From Streptomyces diacarni (GTDB lineage: Bacteria; Actinomycetota; Actinomycetes; Streptomycetales; Streptomycetaceae): a DNA stretch of 64,000 nucleotides. The stretch spans positions 1 to 64,000 of the forward strand of contig NZ_QOIN01000068.1 in NCBI RefSeq assembly GCF_003323715.1, written 5' to 3'. The notes beneath the pieces were generated by a model. It was given only the letters and a program-made list of their open reading frames with translations. It searched no databases and was not told where the DNA came from. Numbering within the stretch: the first letter of the stretch is position 1; each line of letters starts with the position of its first letter. Positions 26,190-34,528 of this stretch are shown piece by piece. A program made the position numbers and the translations under genes.

Positions 26190-27138
26190 TGTTCCCCACC
26201 GGGAAGCGGGGCTGACGGCGCGGCATGCGGGGGCCGCCCAGCACGACCAGGCGGGAGGCGCGGTGCCGCTGCCCCTCGTAGGGGGCCAGCAGCTCGAGCA
26301 TGCCGTCGTCGTCGACGCCCCGCTCACCCGTGAGGGCGTACCCGACCAGGCGCGGCAGGTGCAGATCGCCGACCGTGACGGCGTCCGGCTCACCGTTGCA
26401 GCGCTGCAACACCTCCGCCGCCGTCCAGGGGCCGATGCCGGGGATCGCCTGGAGCCGGGCCTGCGCCCGGGCGAGCCCCATGTGCGCGGCCTCCTCCATG
26501 CGGCTCGCCCGCTGGAGAGCACGCACAACGGCGGCGGAACGCTTCTGGTCGACCCCGGCGCGGTGCCACTCCCACGAGGGAATGCGCAGCCAGTCACGCG
26601 GATGGGGCATCACCCACAGGTTCGGATGCGGACCCGGGGCGCGCTCGCCGAAGCGGCGGACCAGCAGCCGCCAGGCGCGGTACGCCTCCTCCGCGGTGAA
26701 CTTCTGTTCCAGGACGGAGGGGATCAGCGACTCCAGCACCCGCCCGGTGCGGATCAGCCGCAGCCCGGGGTGACGGCGGTGCGCCTCACGGGTGATGTCG
26801 TGGTGCGGGACGAAGGCGTCCGGATCGTCCTCGGCACCGAGCAGCCGGGGAAGCCCTTCCAGCAGCCATCCGGCGCCCGGCCCCCACGCCTCGGCGCGCA
26901 CCTCGCCGTGCGCGCCGCCGGGCCGCAGCCGCACGCACAGCGCCGCGGGTCCTTCCGGGGTGCGCGTGCCGCGCCACACCGCGCCGCCGGTGCCGCCCTC
27001 GGCGCGGTACGTCGGATCGTAGGGACCACGGCACAGCACGCCCAGGCTGCCGTGCAGGTCGTACGGGCCCGGCGGGGTCCAGGAGCGGGTGAGTGACACG
27101 GAGAGCAAGCGTAGAGCCCGCCACCGACAGTCCCGCAC
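26176..27138 (-). CDS. DNA-3-methyladenine glycosylase (AlkA/HhH-GPD family)
   Basis: 320 residues from GTG 27138; GTG 27099 (SLTRSWTPPGPYD) is an equally plausible start since neither has a good ribosome site. It removes alkylated bases in base excision repair. The helix-hairpin-helix LQAIPGIGPWTAAEVLQ and the catalytic Asp in DAVTVGDLHLPRLVGYAL are clear, with EQKFTAEEAYRAWRLLVRRFG before them. The N-terminal part is the beta domain found in AlkA-type enzymes. Convergent with fbiB. Confidence 0.88.
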   Translation of the reverse strand: MRDCRWRALRLLSVSLTRSWTPPGPYDLHGSLGVLCRGPYDPTYRAEGGTGGAVWRGTRTPEGPAALCVRLRPGGAHGEVRAEAWGPGAGWLLEGLPRLLGAEDDPDAFVPHHDITREAHRRHPGLRLIRTGRVLESLIPSVLEQKFTAEEAYRAWRLLVRRFGERAPGPHPNLWVMPHPRDWLRIPSWEWHRAGVDQKRSAAVVRALQRASRMEEAAHMGLARAQARLQAIPGIGPWTAAEVLQRCNGEPDAVTVGDLHLPRLVGYALTGERGVDDDGMLELLAPYEGQRHRASRLVVLGGPRMPRRQPRFPVGNIAPL

Positions 27139-27157
27139 CGGCCGGCACGGCAGCCGG

Positions 27158-27275
27158 CTACCGATCCGGTGAGGACTACCGGTCCGGGGGGGACTACCGG
27201 CCCGGGGAGGGCGACTGATCCGGAGGGCTACTGGCCCGGAAAACTACTGGTCCGGAGAACTACTGGTCCGAGGAG
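27158..27275. repeat. Tandem array ending in exact 16-bp units
   Basis: Four 16-bp units (ctactggtccggagaa and variants) at 27212, 27228, 27244 and 27260, preceded by looser 18-bp copies (gactaccggtccgg) from about 27158. The last unit contains the manC stop codon: on the minus strand each unit carries CAGTAG or a variant, so the array looks like duplication of the gene's 3' end. Confidence 0.85.
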
Positions 27276-28342
27276 AAACGGACCGCGCCTGCGGGGATGC
27301 GGGCGTCGCACCAGACGCGGATACCGCCGCGCAGCTCGTTGCCCTCTCCGATGACGGCGCCGTCACCGACGACCGCACCGTCCAGCACGGTGTCGGCACC
27401 GATCCGGGCACCGGCACCGATCAGGGAGTCCCGGATGCGCGCGCCGGGCGCGATCACGGCGCCGTCGAGCAGCGCGCTGCCGTCGATCCGGGCGCCCGCT
27501 CCGACCTCGGCGCCCGCCCCTGCCACCGAGCCGCCCGTCAGCTTGGCGTCCCCGGCGACCTGCGCACTGGCCAGTATCAGCCGCTCGCCGCACCGCCCAG
27601 GGACGGCGGGAGAGGGCGCACGGCCCAGTACCAGGTCGGCGGAGCCGCGGACGAACGACGCGGGGGTGCCCAGGTCGAGCCAGTAGGTGGAGTCGACCAT
27701 GCCGTGCAGGTGCGCTCCCGCCTCCAGCAGACCGGGAAAGGTCTCCCGCTCGACCGAGACCGGGCGCCCGGCCGGGATGGTGTCGATGACCGACCGGGTG
27801 AAGACGTAGGCACCGGCGTTGATCTGGTCGGTGACGATCTCCTCGGGTGTCTGCGGCTTCTCCAGGAAGGCCGCCACCCGCCCTGAGGTGTCGGTGGGCA
27901 CGAGCCCGAAGGCGCGCGGATCGGTGACCCGCGTCAGGTGCAGCGAGACGTCGGCGCCCACCCGGGTGTGCTGATCGACCAGGGCGCGGATGTCGAGCCC
28001 CGAGAGGATGTCGCCGTTGAAGACGAGAACCGGTTCGTCGGGCGACGAGTACAGCCGGGAGGCGACGTTGCGGATGGCGCCGCCGGTGCCCAGCGGTTCC
28101 TCCTCCGTGACGTACTCCAGATGCAGGCCGAGCTGGGAGCCGTCGCCGAAGTACGGCTCGAAGACCTCGGCGAGGTAAGAGGTGGCCATCACCACGTGGT
28201 CGACACCCGCCGCACGGGCGCGTGCCAACTGGTGGGTGAGGAAGGGCACACCCGCGGCCGGGACCATGGGCTTGGGAGTGTTCACCGTGAGCGGACGCAG
28301 CCGGGTGCCCTTGCCCCCGACCAGGAGGATCGCCTCTGTCAC
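27260..28342 (-). CDS. manC: Mannose-1-phosphate guanylyltransferase / NDP-sugar pyrophosphorylase
   Basis: 360 residues from GTG 28342 (TEAILLVGGKGTRLRPLT). The nucleotidyltransferase motif GGKGTRLRPLTVNTPKPM, VFNGDILSGLD and EEPLGTGGAIRN are intact. A C-terminal left-handed beta-helix of hexapeptide repeats follows (AGAEVGAGARIDGSALLDG). It makes GDP-mannose (specificity inferred from the conserved streptomycete context with manA and manB in this window) for wall glycans and polyprenyl-phosphate mannose. The gene's last codons are inside the tandem array at 27212-27275. Confidence 0.88.
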   Translation of the reverse strand: MTEAILLVGGKGTRLRPLTVNTPKPMVPAAGVPFLTHQLARARAAGVDHVVMATSYLAEVFEPYFGDGSQLGLHLEYVTEEEPLGTGGAIRNVASRLYSSPDEPVLVFNGDILSGLDIRALVDQHTRVGADVSLHLTRVTDPRAFGLVPTDTSGRVAAFLEKPQTPEEIVTDQINAGAYVFTRSVIDTIPAGRPVSVERETFPGLLEAGAHLHGMVDSTYWLDLGTPASFVRGSADLVLGRAPSPAVPGRCGERLILASAQVAGDAKLTGGSVAGAGAEVGAGARIDGSALLDGAVIAPGARIRDSLIGAGARIGADTVLDGAVVGDGAVIGEGNELRGGIRVWCDARIPAGAVRFSSDQ

Positions 28343-28520
28343 CTGTCGTCTCTGCTTCCTGCCGGGGTCCGCCGGCCACCCTTCCGTGCGGCCGGCGGAC
28401 AGTTTATGCAGACGCCCGCGCTCCGGTTCCCCGGCCCGGGCCCCTCCGTTCGCACACCCGGCGGGCGCCCGACAGACCCCTCGGGCCGCCCGTACGGTGC
28501 CGTGGCGGCCAACCCGTCCG

Positions 28521-30122
28521 TCAGCGGCCCTGGAGGCGGGCCGCCGCGGTGCGGATCGTGCCGAGCTTCCCGTACAGCCGGGCTCCGGGGCACTCGGTGA
28601 CGAAGCCGTCCTTGTGCCCCGACACCGTGTGGAACTCGACCTTCTTCCCCTTCTTGAACTTGCCTCCACCAGAGGTCAGCCACGTCTTGCCCACCGGGTC
28701 GACGCCGGAGAGGCCCAGCTTCCACGCGGTGAGCTTCTCCAGCGCTTCGAGGGCCTTTCGCGGGGGCTCCTTCTTGTCGTACGAACCGAGGACGGCGATG
28801 CCCGTGCTGTTCGTGTTGAACCCCAAAGTGTGGGCTCCCATCACCGGCTTGGCCACACCTCCGGCTCGCCCCTCGTAGATCGTGCCGCACTTGTCGACCA
28901 GGAAGTTGTAGCCGATGTCCCGCCACTTGCTGCTCTTGACGTGGTAGCGGTACATGCCCCGGATGATCTTCGGCGCCTGCTTGCAGCTGTAGTCGTTGGT
29001 CATGGCGGTGTGGTGCACGAAGGCCGCCTTGACCTTCTTGGTGTAGGAGAACCCGGACTCGCGCAGCTTCTCGTCCGCGTGCCAGCCCTTGCGGGTCACG
29101 ATCCGCGGCCGCGGCCCCGCGTACTGACCGGCCGCCGGATACTCCGTCCGGGTCGCCTCCTTCGTCAGCGCGGGCAGGACGGCGCCGGCGGCGGTCTGCG
29201 CGGACTCGGCCGGGTCGCTTCCCGCCCCTTCCCCGGCCGACTCCGCTCCTGATCCGGCCGCTCCGTTGTCCCGGGCGCCCGCGCTCGGCGGGGCCACCTC
29301 CTGGCCGGGAGACGCGGTGTCGGACGGCGTGCTCGACTCGGGGGGCGCGTTCGGATCGGGGGGTGCGTCCGTGAGAGCGGGCGCGTCCGTGGGGGCAGGT
29401 GCGTCCGTGGGGGCCGGGTTGTCCGTGTCTGGGCCGGGATCGACCAGTTCGAGACGGAGCCCTTCGGGAAGCCGCACCGAAGCGTCCTCCTCACCCGTCG
29501 CTTCCGTTCCCGTCGTTTCCGTCGCCCTGTTGGGCGCTTCCGTCGCTCCCTCCGGCGACTCCGCGGCCCCCTCCGTCGCTCCCTCCGCGTCCTCCGGCTG
29601 CCTTTCCGCTGCCTGTTCCGGCAGCACGCGGGCCTCGACACCGTCCGAGGAGCCGACCCAGAGGGGTGCCGTCGCGCCGCGCGCCTGGCGGTCGACGACC
29701 TCGCGGCCGGCGTCGCCGGAGTGGGCGTCCAGGTCCTGCCATCCGGACCACTGGCCGGATCCGGCGTGCCGGGTGCGCACCTGGACGCGGGCCCCGAGGG
29801 GACGGTCCGCACGGTCCCACACCACGCCCAGGAGGGAGTACGGGTGCACCGTGCGGGCGGCGATCCGGAGGGCGGAGCGGTTGTGACCTCCGTCACGGTT
29901 CTCCGCCGCCTGTCCGGCGAAGGCCAGCGACTGGGTGTGGCCCGGTACCCGGTCCCGGGCGGCATGCGAGGAGTTCGAGATCTTCGGGGCCTTCGGGGCC
30001 TTCGTGGCCTTCGTGGACGGCTCGGGTGCGGACGGTGTCGTGGCGGAGGCGAGGGGGGCGAGCGACAGCAGCAGGGCGGCAGCGCCCACGACGCCGATCG
30101 AATGAGCACAATTGGCACGCAT
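28521..30122 (-). CDS. Secreted PGRP-type N-acetylmuramoyl-L-alanine amidase
   Basis: 533 residues from ATG 30122, chosen because MRANCAHSIGVVGAAALLLS forms a proper signal peptide; an ATG at 30149 adds nine residues. The middle (about 190-330) is Glu/Ser/Thr/Pro-rich and disordered. The C-terminal 200 residues form an Amidase_2/PGRP domain: RKGWHADEKLRESG, AFVHHTAMTNDYSC, GRAGGVAKPVMGAHTLGFNT, and SGHKDGFVTECPG supplying zinc ligands. It cleaves the lactyl-alanine bond of peptidoglycan outside the cell. Gene lies next to the manC gene and the LCP cluster, fitting wall turnover. Confidence 0.9.
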   Translation of the reverse strand: MRANCAHSIGVVGAAALLLSLAPLASATTPSAPEPSTKATKAPKAPKISNSSHAARDRVPGHTQSLAFAGQAAENRDGGHNRSALRIAARTVHPYSLLGVVWDRADRPLGARVQVRTRHAGSGQWSGWQDLDAHSGDAGREVVDRQARGATAPLWVGSSDGVEARVLPEQAAERQPEDAEGATEGAAESPEGATEAPNRATETTGTEATGEEDASVRLPEGLRLELVDPGPDTDNPAPTDAPAPTDAPALTDAPPDPNAPPESSTPSDTASPGQEVAPPSAGARDNGAAGSGAESAGEGAGSDPAESAQTAAGAVLPALTKEATRTEYPAAGQYAGPRPRIVTRKGWHADEKLRESGFSYTKKVKAAFVHHTAMTNDYSCKQAPKIIRGMYRYHVKSSKWRDIGYNFLVDKCGTIYEGRAGGVAKPVMGAHTLGFNTNSTGIAVLGSYDKKEPPRKALEALEKLTAWKLGLSGVDPVGKTWLTSGGGKFKKGKKVEFHTVSGHKDGFVTECPGARLYGKLGTIRTAAARLQGR

Positions 30123-30199
30123 AGCATGATCATGGGCATATCCGATCATCGGTGTCCATTACCGCACCGCCAGGCGGACGCAGGCGTACGCTGACGCGG

Positions 30200-30964
30200 A
30201 TGAACGCCACTGACCGCACCCCCGCCGGCCTGCTGCGGACCGCGCTGTCCGACGACCCGTCACGTCCGCTGGTGACCTTCTACGACGACGCCACGGGCGA
30301 ACGCGTCGAGCTGTCCGTCGAGACCTTCGCCAACTGGGTGGCGAAGACCGCCAACCTCCTCCAGGACGAACTCTCCGTCGAGCCCGGCGACCGGCTCGCG
30401 CTCCTGCTGCCCGCCCACTGGCAGACGGCCGTGTGGCTGCTGGCCTGCTCCTCGGTGGGCGTCGTGGCCGATCTGGGCAAGGGTGCCGAAAGCGCCGCCC
30501 GCGCCGACGTGGCGGTGTGCGGCCCGGACACGCTGGAGGAGGGCCGCTCCTGCTCGGGCGAGCGGATCGCGCTGAGCCTGCGGCCGATGGGCGGGCGCTT
30601 CCCTGAACCGCCGGAGGGTTTTCTGGACTACGCCGTCGAGGTGCCGGGGCAGGGCGACCAGTTCGCCCCGTATGTCCCCGTCGACGCCGACGGCCCCGCG
30701 CTGGCGCTGCCCGACGGCAGCGAACTGACGGGGGCACAGGTGGTCGACCGCGCACGCGCCGACGCCACGGACCGCGGCCTGACGGCAGGCTCGCGGCTGC
30801 TCTCCGCGCTCCCCTACGACGGCTGGGACGGTTACAGCGCGGGGCTCCTGGCCCCTCTGGCGGCCGGCGGCTCGGTGGTCCTGGCACCACGGCTGGAGCG
30901 GCTGGACGCCGCGTCTCTGGACCAGCGCAAGGAGAACGAACGGGTGACCCACACGGCCGCCTGA
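30200..30964 (+). CDS. TIGR03089 family protein
   Basis: 254 residues from ATG 30200 (MNATDRTPAGLLRTAL). It resembles the N-terminal part of AMP-binding (acyl-CoA synthetase-like) enzymes: VTFYDDATGERVELSVETFANWVAKTANLL, LALLLPAHWQTAVWLLAC. It stops before the region carrying the adenylation motifs. This short form is the standard state of the actinobacterial TIGR03089 family rather than a local truncation. Function unknown. Divergent from the amidase and followed by a 16-bp repeat array that begins at its stop codon. Confidence 0.88.
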   Translation: MNATDRTPAGLLRTALSDDPSRPLVTFYDDATGERVELSVETFANWVAKTANLLQDELSVEPGDRLALLLPAHWQTAVWLLACSSVGVVADLGKGAESAARADVAVCGPDTLEEGRSCSGERIALSLRPMGGRFPEPPEGFLDYAVEVPGQGDQFAPYVPVDADGPALALPDGSELTGAQVVDRARADATDRGLTAGSRLLSALPYDGWDGYSAGLLAPLAAGGSVVLAPRLERLDAASLDQRKENERVTHTAA

Positions 30965-30977
30965 CGCCCCACGGAGC

Positions 30978-31089
30978 GACGCTCCACAGGGCCGGCACTC
31001 CACAGGCGTGACGCTCCACCAGGGCAACGCTCCACAGAGGCGACGCTTCACGAGAACAACGCTCCGCAGGGGTGACGCTTCACGGCCGT
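30978..31089. repeat. 16-bp tandem array, seven copies
   Basis: Seven contiguous 16-bp units starting at 30978 (gacgctccacagggcc), 30994, 31010, 31026, 31042, 31058 and 31074. A related 15-bp copy (gacgccccacggagc) precedes them and includes part of the stop codon of the upstream gene (tgacgc). It fills most of the spacer before the first LCP gene. Confidence 0.92.
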
Positions 31090-31277
31090 GGGCCGGCGGC
31101 TGCCGGCCCACGGGCCACGGGTGGGCGGCTGCCGGGATGCCGCAGCCGCCCACCCGTCCCGCCCACTCCGCCCGGCACTGCCGCCTCAGATACAACCCTG
31201 CGCGGGTTTCGTACGTCTGTCTTCATGACCGGCGCAGCCGTACGTGTGTGCGGACGGGCGCTGCCGCGATGCGAGGG

Positions 31278-32462
31278 ATGACACCAGCCGTGACCGATCC
31301 GGGCACCACCGACACCGATTCCGGCGCGTCCGCCACGGCTTCCGCCCGCCCCCGCAGACGCCGTCGGCTGCGGTGGGCGGCGCTCGCCACCGCGGGTCTG
31401 CTCCTGGCCGTCGCCGCCACCGGCTGGACCCTCTACAAGAAGCTCGACGCCAACATCCGCACCGACTCGGACACCGCACAGGCCCTCGCGCCCTACGAGC
31501 TGGAGCGCCCCGCGCCGGTCGAGGGGACCGGCGAGGCGCGCAACATCCTGCTGCTGGGTTCCGACAACCGCGGCGACGGCAACGGCGCGTGGGGCAGGGA
31601 CGAGGGAAGTGAGCGTTCGGACACGACGATCCTGCTGCACATAGCGGCCGACCGGCACAGCGCGACGGCGATGTCGATACCGCGGGACCTGATGGTCGAC
31701 ATCCCCGACTGCCGGAGGCGGGACGGTTCGCCGACGCGTGCGCAGTTCGCGCAGTTCAACTGGGCGTTCCAGAACGGCGGCGCGGCCTGCGCGATCCGGA
31801 CGGTCGAGAAGATGACGGACATCCGCATCGATCACCATCTGGTCGCGGACTTCCAGGGGTTCACCGAGCTGGTGGACGCGGTCGGCGGGGTGGAGGTGTG
31901 CCTGGCGCAGCCGGTGCACGACCGGGAGGCGAAGCTGGACCTTCCGGCGGGGCGGCAGACGCTGGACGGCCGGGACGCGCTCGGTTATGTCCGAGCTCGG
32001 CACGGTCTGGGCAACGGCAGTGATACCCAACGCATCGAACGTCAGCAGCGTTTTCTGGGATCACTCGTGAAGAAGGTGCGCAGTAACGGTGTACTGCTGA
32101 ATCCGGCCAAGGCCTATCCGGTGCTGGATGCGGCGACCTCGTCGCTGACCGCTGATTCCGGACTCGATTCCCTCTCTGAACTGTACGAACTGACGCGGAG
32201 TGTGCGGGATATCCCGCAGGATCACATCCGCTTTCTTACAGTGCCCCGACAACCGTACGAACCGGACATCAATCGTGATGCGCTGGTGCGCCCGGCGGCC
32301 GACGAGCTCTTCGCCAAACTGCGCGAGGACCGGCCGATACGCGTCGAGAACAAGGGCGAGGACAGGAAAGAGAAGAACGACGTGGCGGAGGATGGGAGGG
32401 ACAAGGCAGGTCAGCCCTATCGCGGAACAACAGCCGCCCGGGACATCTGCACGAACGAATGA
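31278..32462 (+). CDS. LCP (LytR-CpsA-Psr) family protein 1
   Basis: 394 residues from ATG 31278 (ATG 31269 adds three). Short basic cytosolic tail RPRRRRRLRW, one membrane helix (ALATAGLLLAVAATGWTLY), then the extracytoplasmic LCP domain: NILLLGSDNRGDG, SDTTILLHIAADRHSATAMSIPRDLMVDIP, VDAVGGVEVCL, and LGYVRARHGLGNGSD. LCP enzymes transfer undecaprenyl-linked glycopolymers to peptidoglycan, using conserved Arg and Asp residues that are present. It lacks the LytR_C domain of its neighbours. The last third of the gene is clearly less GC-rich than the surroundings. Confidence 0.93.
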   Translation: MTPAVTDPGTTDTDSGASATASARPRRRRRLRWAALATAGLLLAVAATGWTLYKKLDANIRTDSDTAQALAPYELERPAPVEGTGEARNILLLGSDNRGDGNGAWGRDEGSERSDTTILLHIAADRHSATAMSIPRDLMVDIPDCRRRDGSPTRAQFAQFNWAFQNGGAACAIRTVEKMTDIRIDHHLVADFQGFTELVDAVGGVEVCLAQPVHDREAKLDLPAGRQTLDGRDALGYVRARHGLGNGSDTQRIERQQRFLGSLVKKVRSNGVLLNPAKAYPVLDAATSSLTADSGLDSLSELYELTRSVRDIPQDHIRFLTVPRQPYEPDINRDALVRPAADELFAKLREDRPIRVENKGEDRKEKNDVAEDGRDKAGQPYRGTTAARDICTNE

Positions 32463-32610
32463 AGCTGGGAATGAGCCGAATTGACCGTTTCCGGCTGCAC
32501 GGAATTTGTCACCGGCGTCGCTAGCGGCCGAACCTGCCGGATAGTGTGAGCGCTCCGGCCGGCCCCGGGGCGGCCTCAGTAGCCGGTTCTTATGGAGGAC
32601 TTACGCAATC

Positions 32611-34458
32611 GTGGACGCGCAAGGCCGTGGGCACGCGGGAGATGTCGACCCCGCGGATCAGTGGGTGTTCAACCCGAACACCGGCAGCTATGAGCTGCGA
32701 CTGAACCCCGTCGCCGACGACTCCCCGAGTCAGTACGGCGGCCGCCGCACCTCCGCCCCGCGTCAGAGACAATCCTCCCCCGATGAGGACACCTCGACAC
32801 CTTCCGGCGCTTCGGACGCCCAGGGCCGCTCGGGGTCGCGCTCCGGCAGCCGCTCGGAGTCGGCCGGCCACGCCGGTGGCGGGCGGGCCGGGTCCAGGGC
32901 GAGTGACCGCCCGGGCTCGCGCGCCGCGCGGCGCGCCGAGGCCAAACTGCCCGCGCAGCGGCGGGCACGCGCCTCCGAGCGGTCCTCGTCGGCCGACGGC
33001 GGGCGCGGTGGCGGTCACGGCCGCAGGAAGGCCAAGCGGAAGCTGTCGAAGAAGCAGAAGGCGCTGCGGATCGGCGGCGGCGTCGTCGGGTTCGTGATGG
33101 TGGCCGGCTGCGTCGGCGGCGTGTACATGTACCAGCGACTCAACGGCAACATCAACAAGGTCGACGTCGGCGAGGAGAACCCCGCGGTCAAGGACGGCCC
33201 TGTCAACATCCTCGTCATCGGTACCGACGCCCGCTCGGGCAAGGGAAACACCGGTTACGGCGACGCGGGCAGCGTCGGGCACGCGGACACCACGTTCCTC
33301 TTCCACGTCTCCGAGGACCGCTCCAACGCCACCGCGCTCTCGATCCCGCGCGACATGGTCACCGACATCCCCAAGTGCGAGACGAAGGGGGAGAACGGCG
33401 AGACCAAGGTGATCAGGGGCGAGCAGAACGTCCGCTTCAACACGAGCCTGGGCCAGGAGGAGCGCGATCCGGGCTGCACCTGGAACACCGTGGAGAAGCT
33501 GACCGGTGTGGAGATCGACCACTTCATGATGGCCGACTTCAACGCGGTCAAGGAGCTGTCCACGGCGGTCGGCGGCGTCGAGGTGTGCACCGCCAAGGAC
33601 ATCAACGACCCGAAGTCGCACCTGAACCTGAAGGCCGGGCGGCACACCGTCAAGGGCGAACAGGCGCTCGCGTTCGTCCGCACCCGGCACTCGGTGGGTT
33701 TCGGCAGCGACCTGAGCCGGATCAAGCTCCAGCAGCAGTTCCTCAGCGCGATGATCCGCAAGATGAAGTCCGGTGACACGCTCACCAACCCCTCGAAGCT
33801 GTTCAAGCTCAGCGACGCCGCGACCAAGGCGCTGACGGTGGACACGGGCATCGGCAGCGTCAAGAAGCTGATGTCGCTGGCCAACGACCTCAAGCGGGTC
33901 AACACGGACAACATCACGTTCGCCACCGTGCCGGTCCTGGACAACCCCGACGACCCGGCGACCGTCATACTCGACGAGGCGAAGGCCGAGCCGCTGTTCA
34001 AGATGGTCCGCGCCGACAAGTCTCTGACCAAGACGAAGAAGGCCAAGAAGAAGAAGGCGGAGCCCAAGCCGAAGGCCGAGAAGGCGCCCGTCTCCGAGGT
34101 CGACGTCTCCGTCCGCAACGGCGGCGGCCCCGCGGGGGCGGCGGCCGGGACGGTGGAGTGGCTGACGAACAAGGGGGTCGGCAACGCGGCCTCCGGCGGC
34201 AACGCGCCGCAGACCCTGGACAAGACCAGGGTCGAGTACACCGCGTCGCAGGAAGGCCAGGCGGTCCGGTTGGCGGACATGCTCAAGCTGCCGGCGTCGG
34301 CGCTCAAGAAGACCGGGGACACGGGTTCCGGGTCGAGTATGACGCTGACGCTCGGCAAGGACTTCACGACGGCGGGGAAGCCGGTCGGCGCGCCCGACAA
34401 GGCCCCCTCAGGCGTCGAGAAGGTCAACGCCGGCGACAAGAACGTGTGCGCGAAGTGA
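32611..34458 (+). CDS. LCP family protein 2 with LytR_C domain
   Basis: 615 residues, GTG start with GGAGG 12 bases upstream. A long Ser/Arg/Gly-rich cytosolic region (about 30-150) precedes the single membrane helix (GGGVVGFVMVAGCVGGVYMY). The LCP domain follows (NILVIGTDARSG, HADTTFLFHVSEDR, LSIPRDMVTDIP, VGGVEVCTAKDIND, LAFVRTRHSVGFGSDLSR). After a Lys-rich linker near 470 comes the LytR_C domain (VDVSVRNGGGPAGAAAGTVE). Attaches wall polymers to peptidoglycan on the outer face of the membrane. First of two closely spaced LCP genes, 70 bp apart. Confidence 0.95.
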   Translation: MDAQGRGHAGDVDPADQWVFNPNTGSYELRLNPVADDSPSQYGGRRTSAPRQRQSSPDEDTSTPSGASDAQGRSGSRSGSRSESAGHAGGGRAGSRASDRPGSRAARRAEAKLPAQRRARASERSSSADGGRGGGHGRRKAKRKLSKKQKALRIGGGVVGFVMVAGCVGGVYMYQRLNGNINKVDVGEENPAVKDGPVNILVIGTDARSGKGNTGYGDAGSVGHADTTFLFHVSEDRSNATALSIPRDMVTDIPKCETKGENGETKVIRGEQNVRFNTSLGQEERDPGCTWNTVEKLTGVEIDHFMMADFNAVKELSTAVGGVEVCTAKDINDPKSHLNLKAGRHTVKGEQALAFVRTRHSVGFGSDLSRIKLQQQFLSAMIRKMKSGDTLTNPSKLFKLSDAATKALTVDTGIGSVKKLMSLANDLKRVNTDNITFATVPVLDNPDDPATVILDEAKAEPLFKMVRADKSLTKTKKAKKKKAEPKPKAEKAPVSEVDVSVRNGGGPAGAAAGTVEWLTNKGVGNAASGGNAPQTLDKTRVEYTASQEGQAVRLADMLKLPASALKKTGDTGSGSSMTLTLGKDFTTAGKPVGAPDKAPSGVEKVNAGDKNVCAK

Positions 34459-34528
34459 TGTCTACCCCTCCGGCGCGTCCCGCCAGGCGGCCGGGGGCAG
34501 CACGACCTGAAAACCCCGGGGAGGTCCC

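Noticed and set aside
30200..30964. TIGR03089 gene as a truncated acyl-CoA synthetase pseudogene
   Set aside because: The short form is the normal state of this actinobacterial family.
15558..31089. Tandem 16-bp arrays as possible CRISPR arrays
   Set aside because: Units are contiguous with no spacers, are too short, and no cas gene is present.
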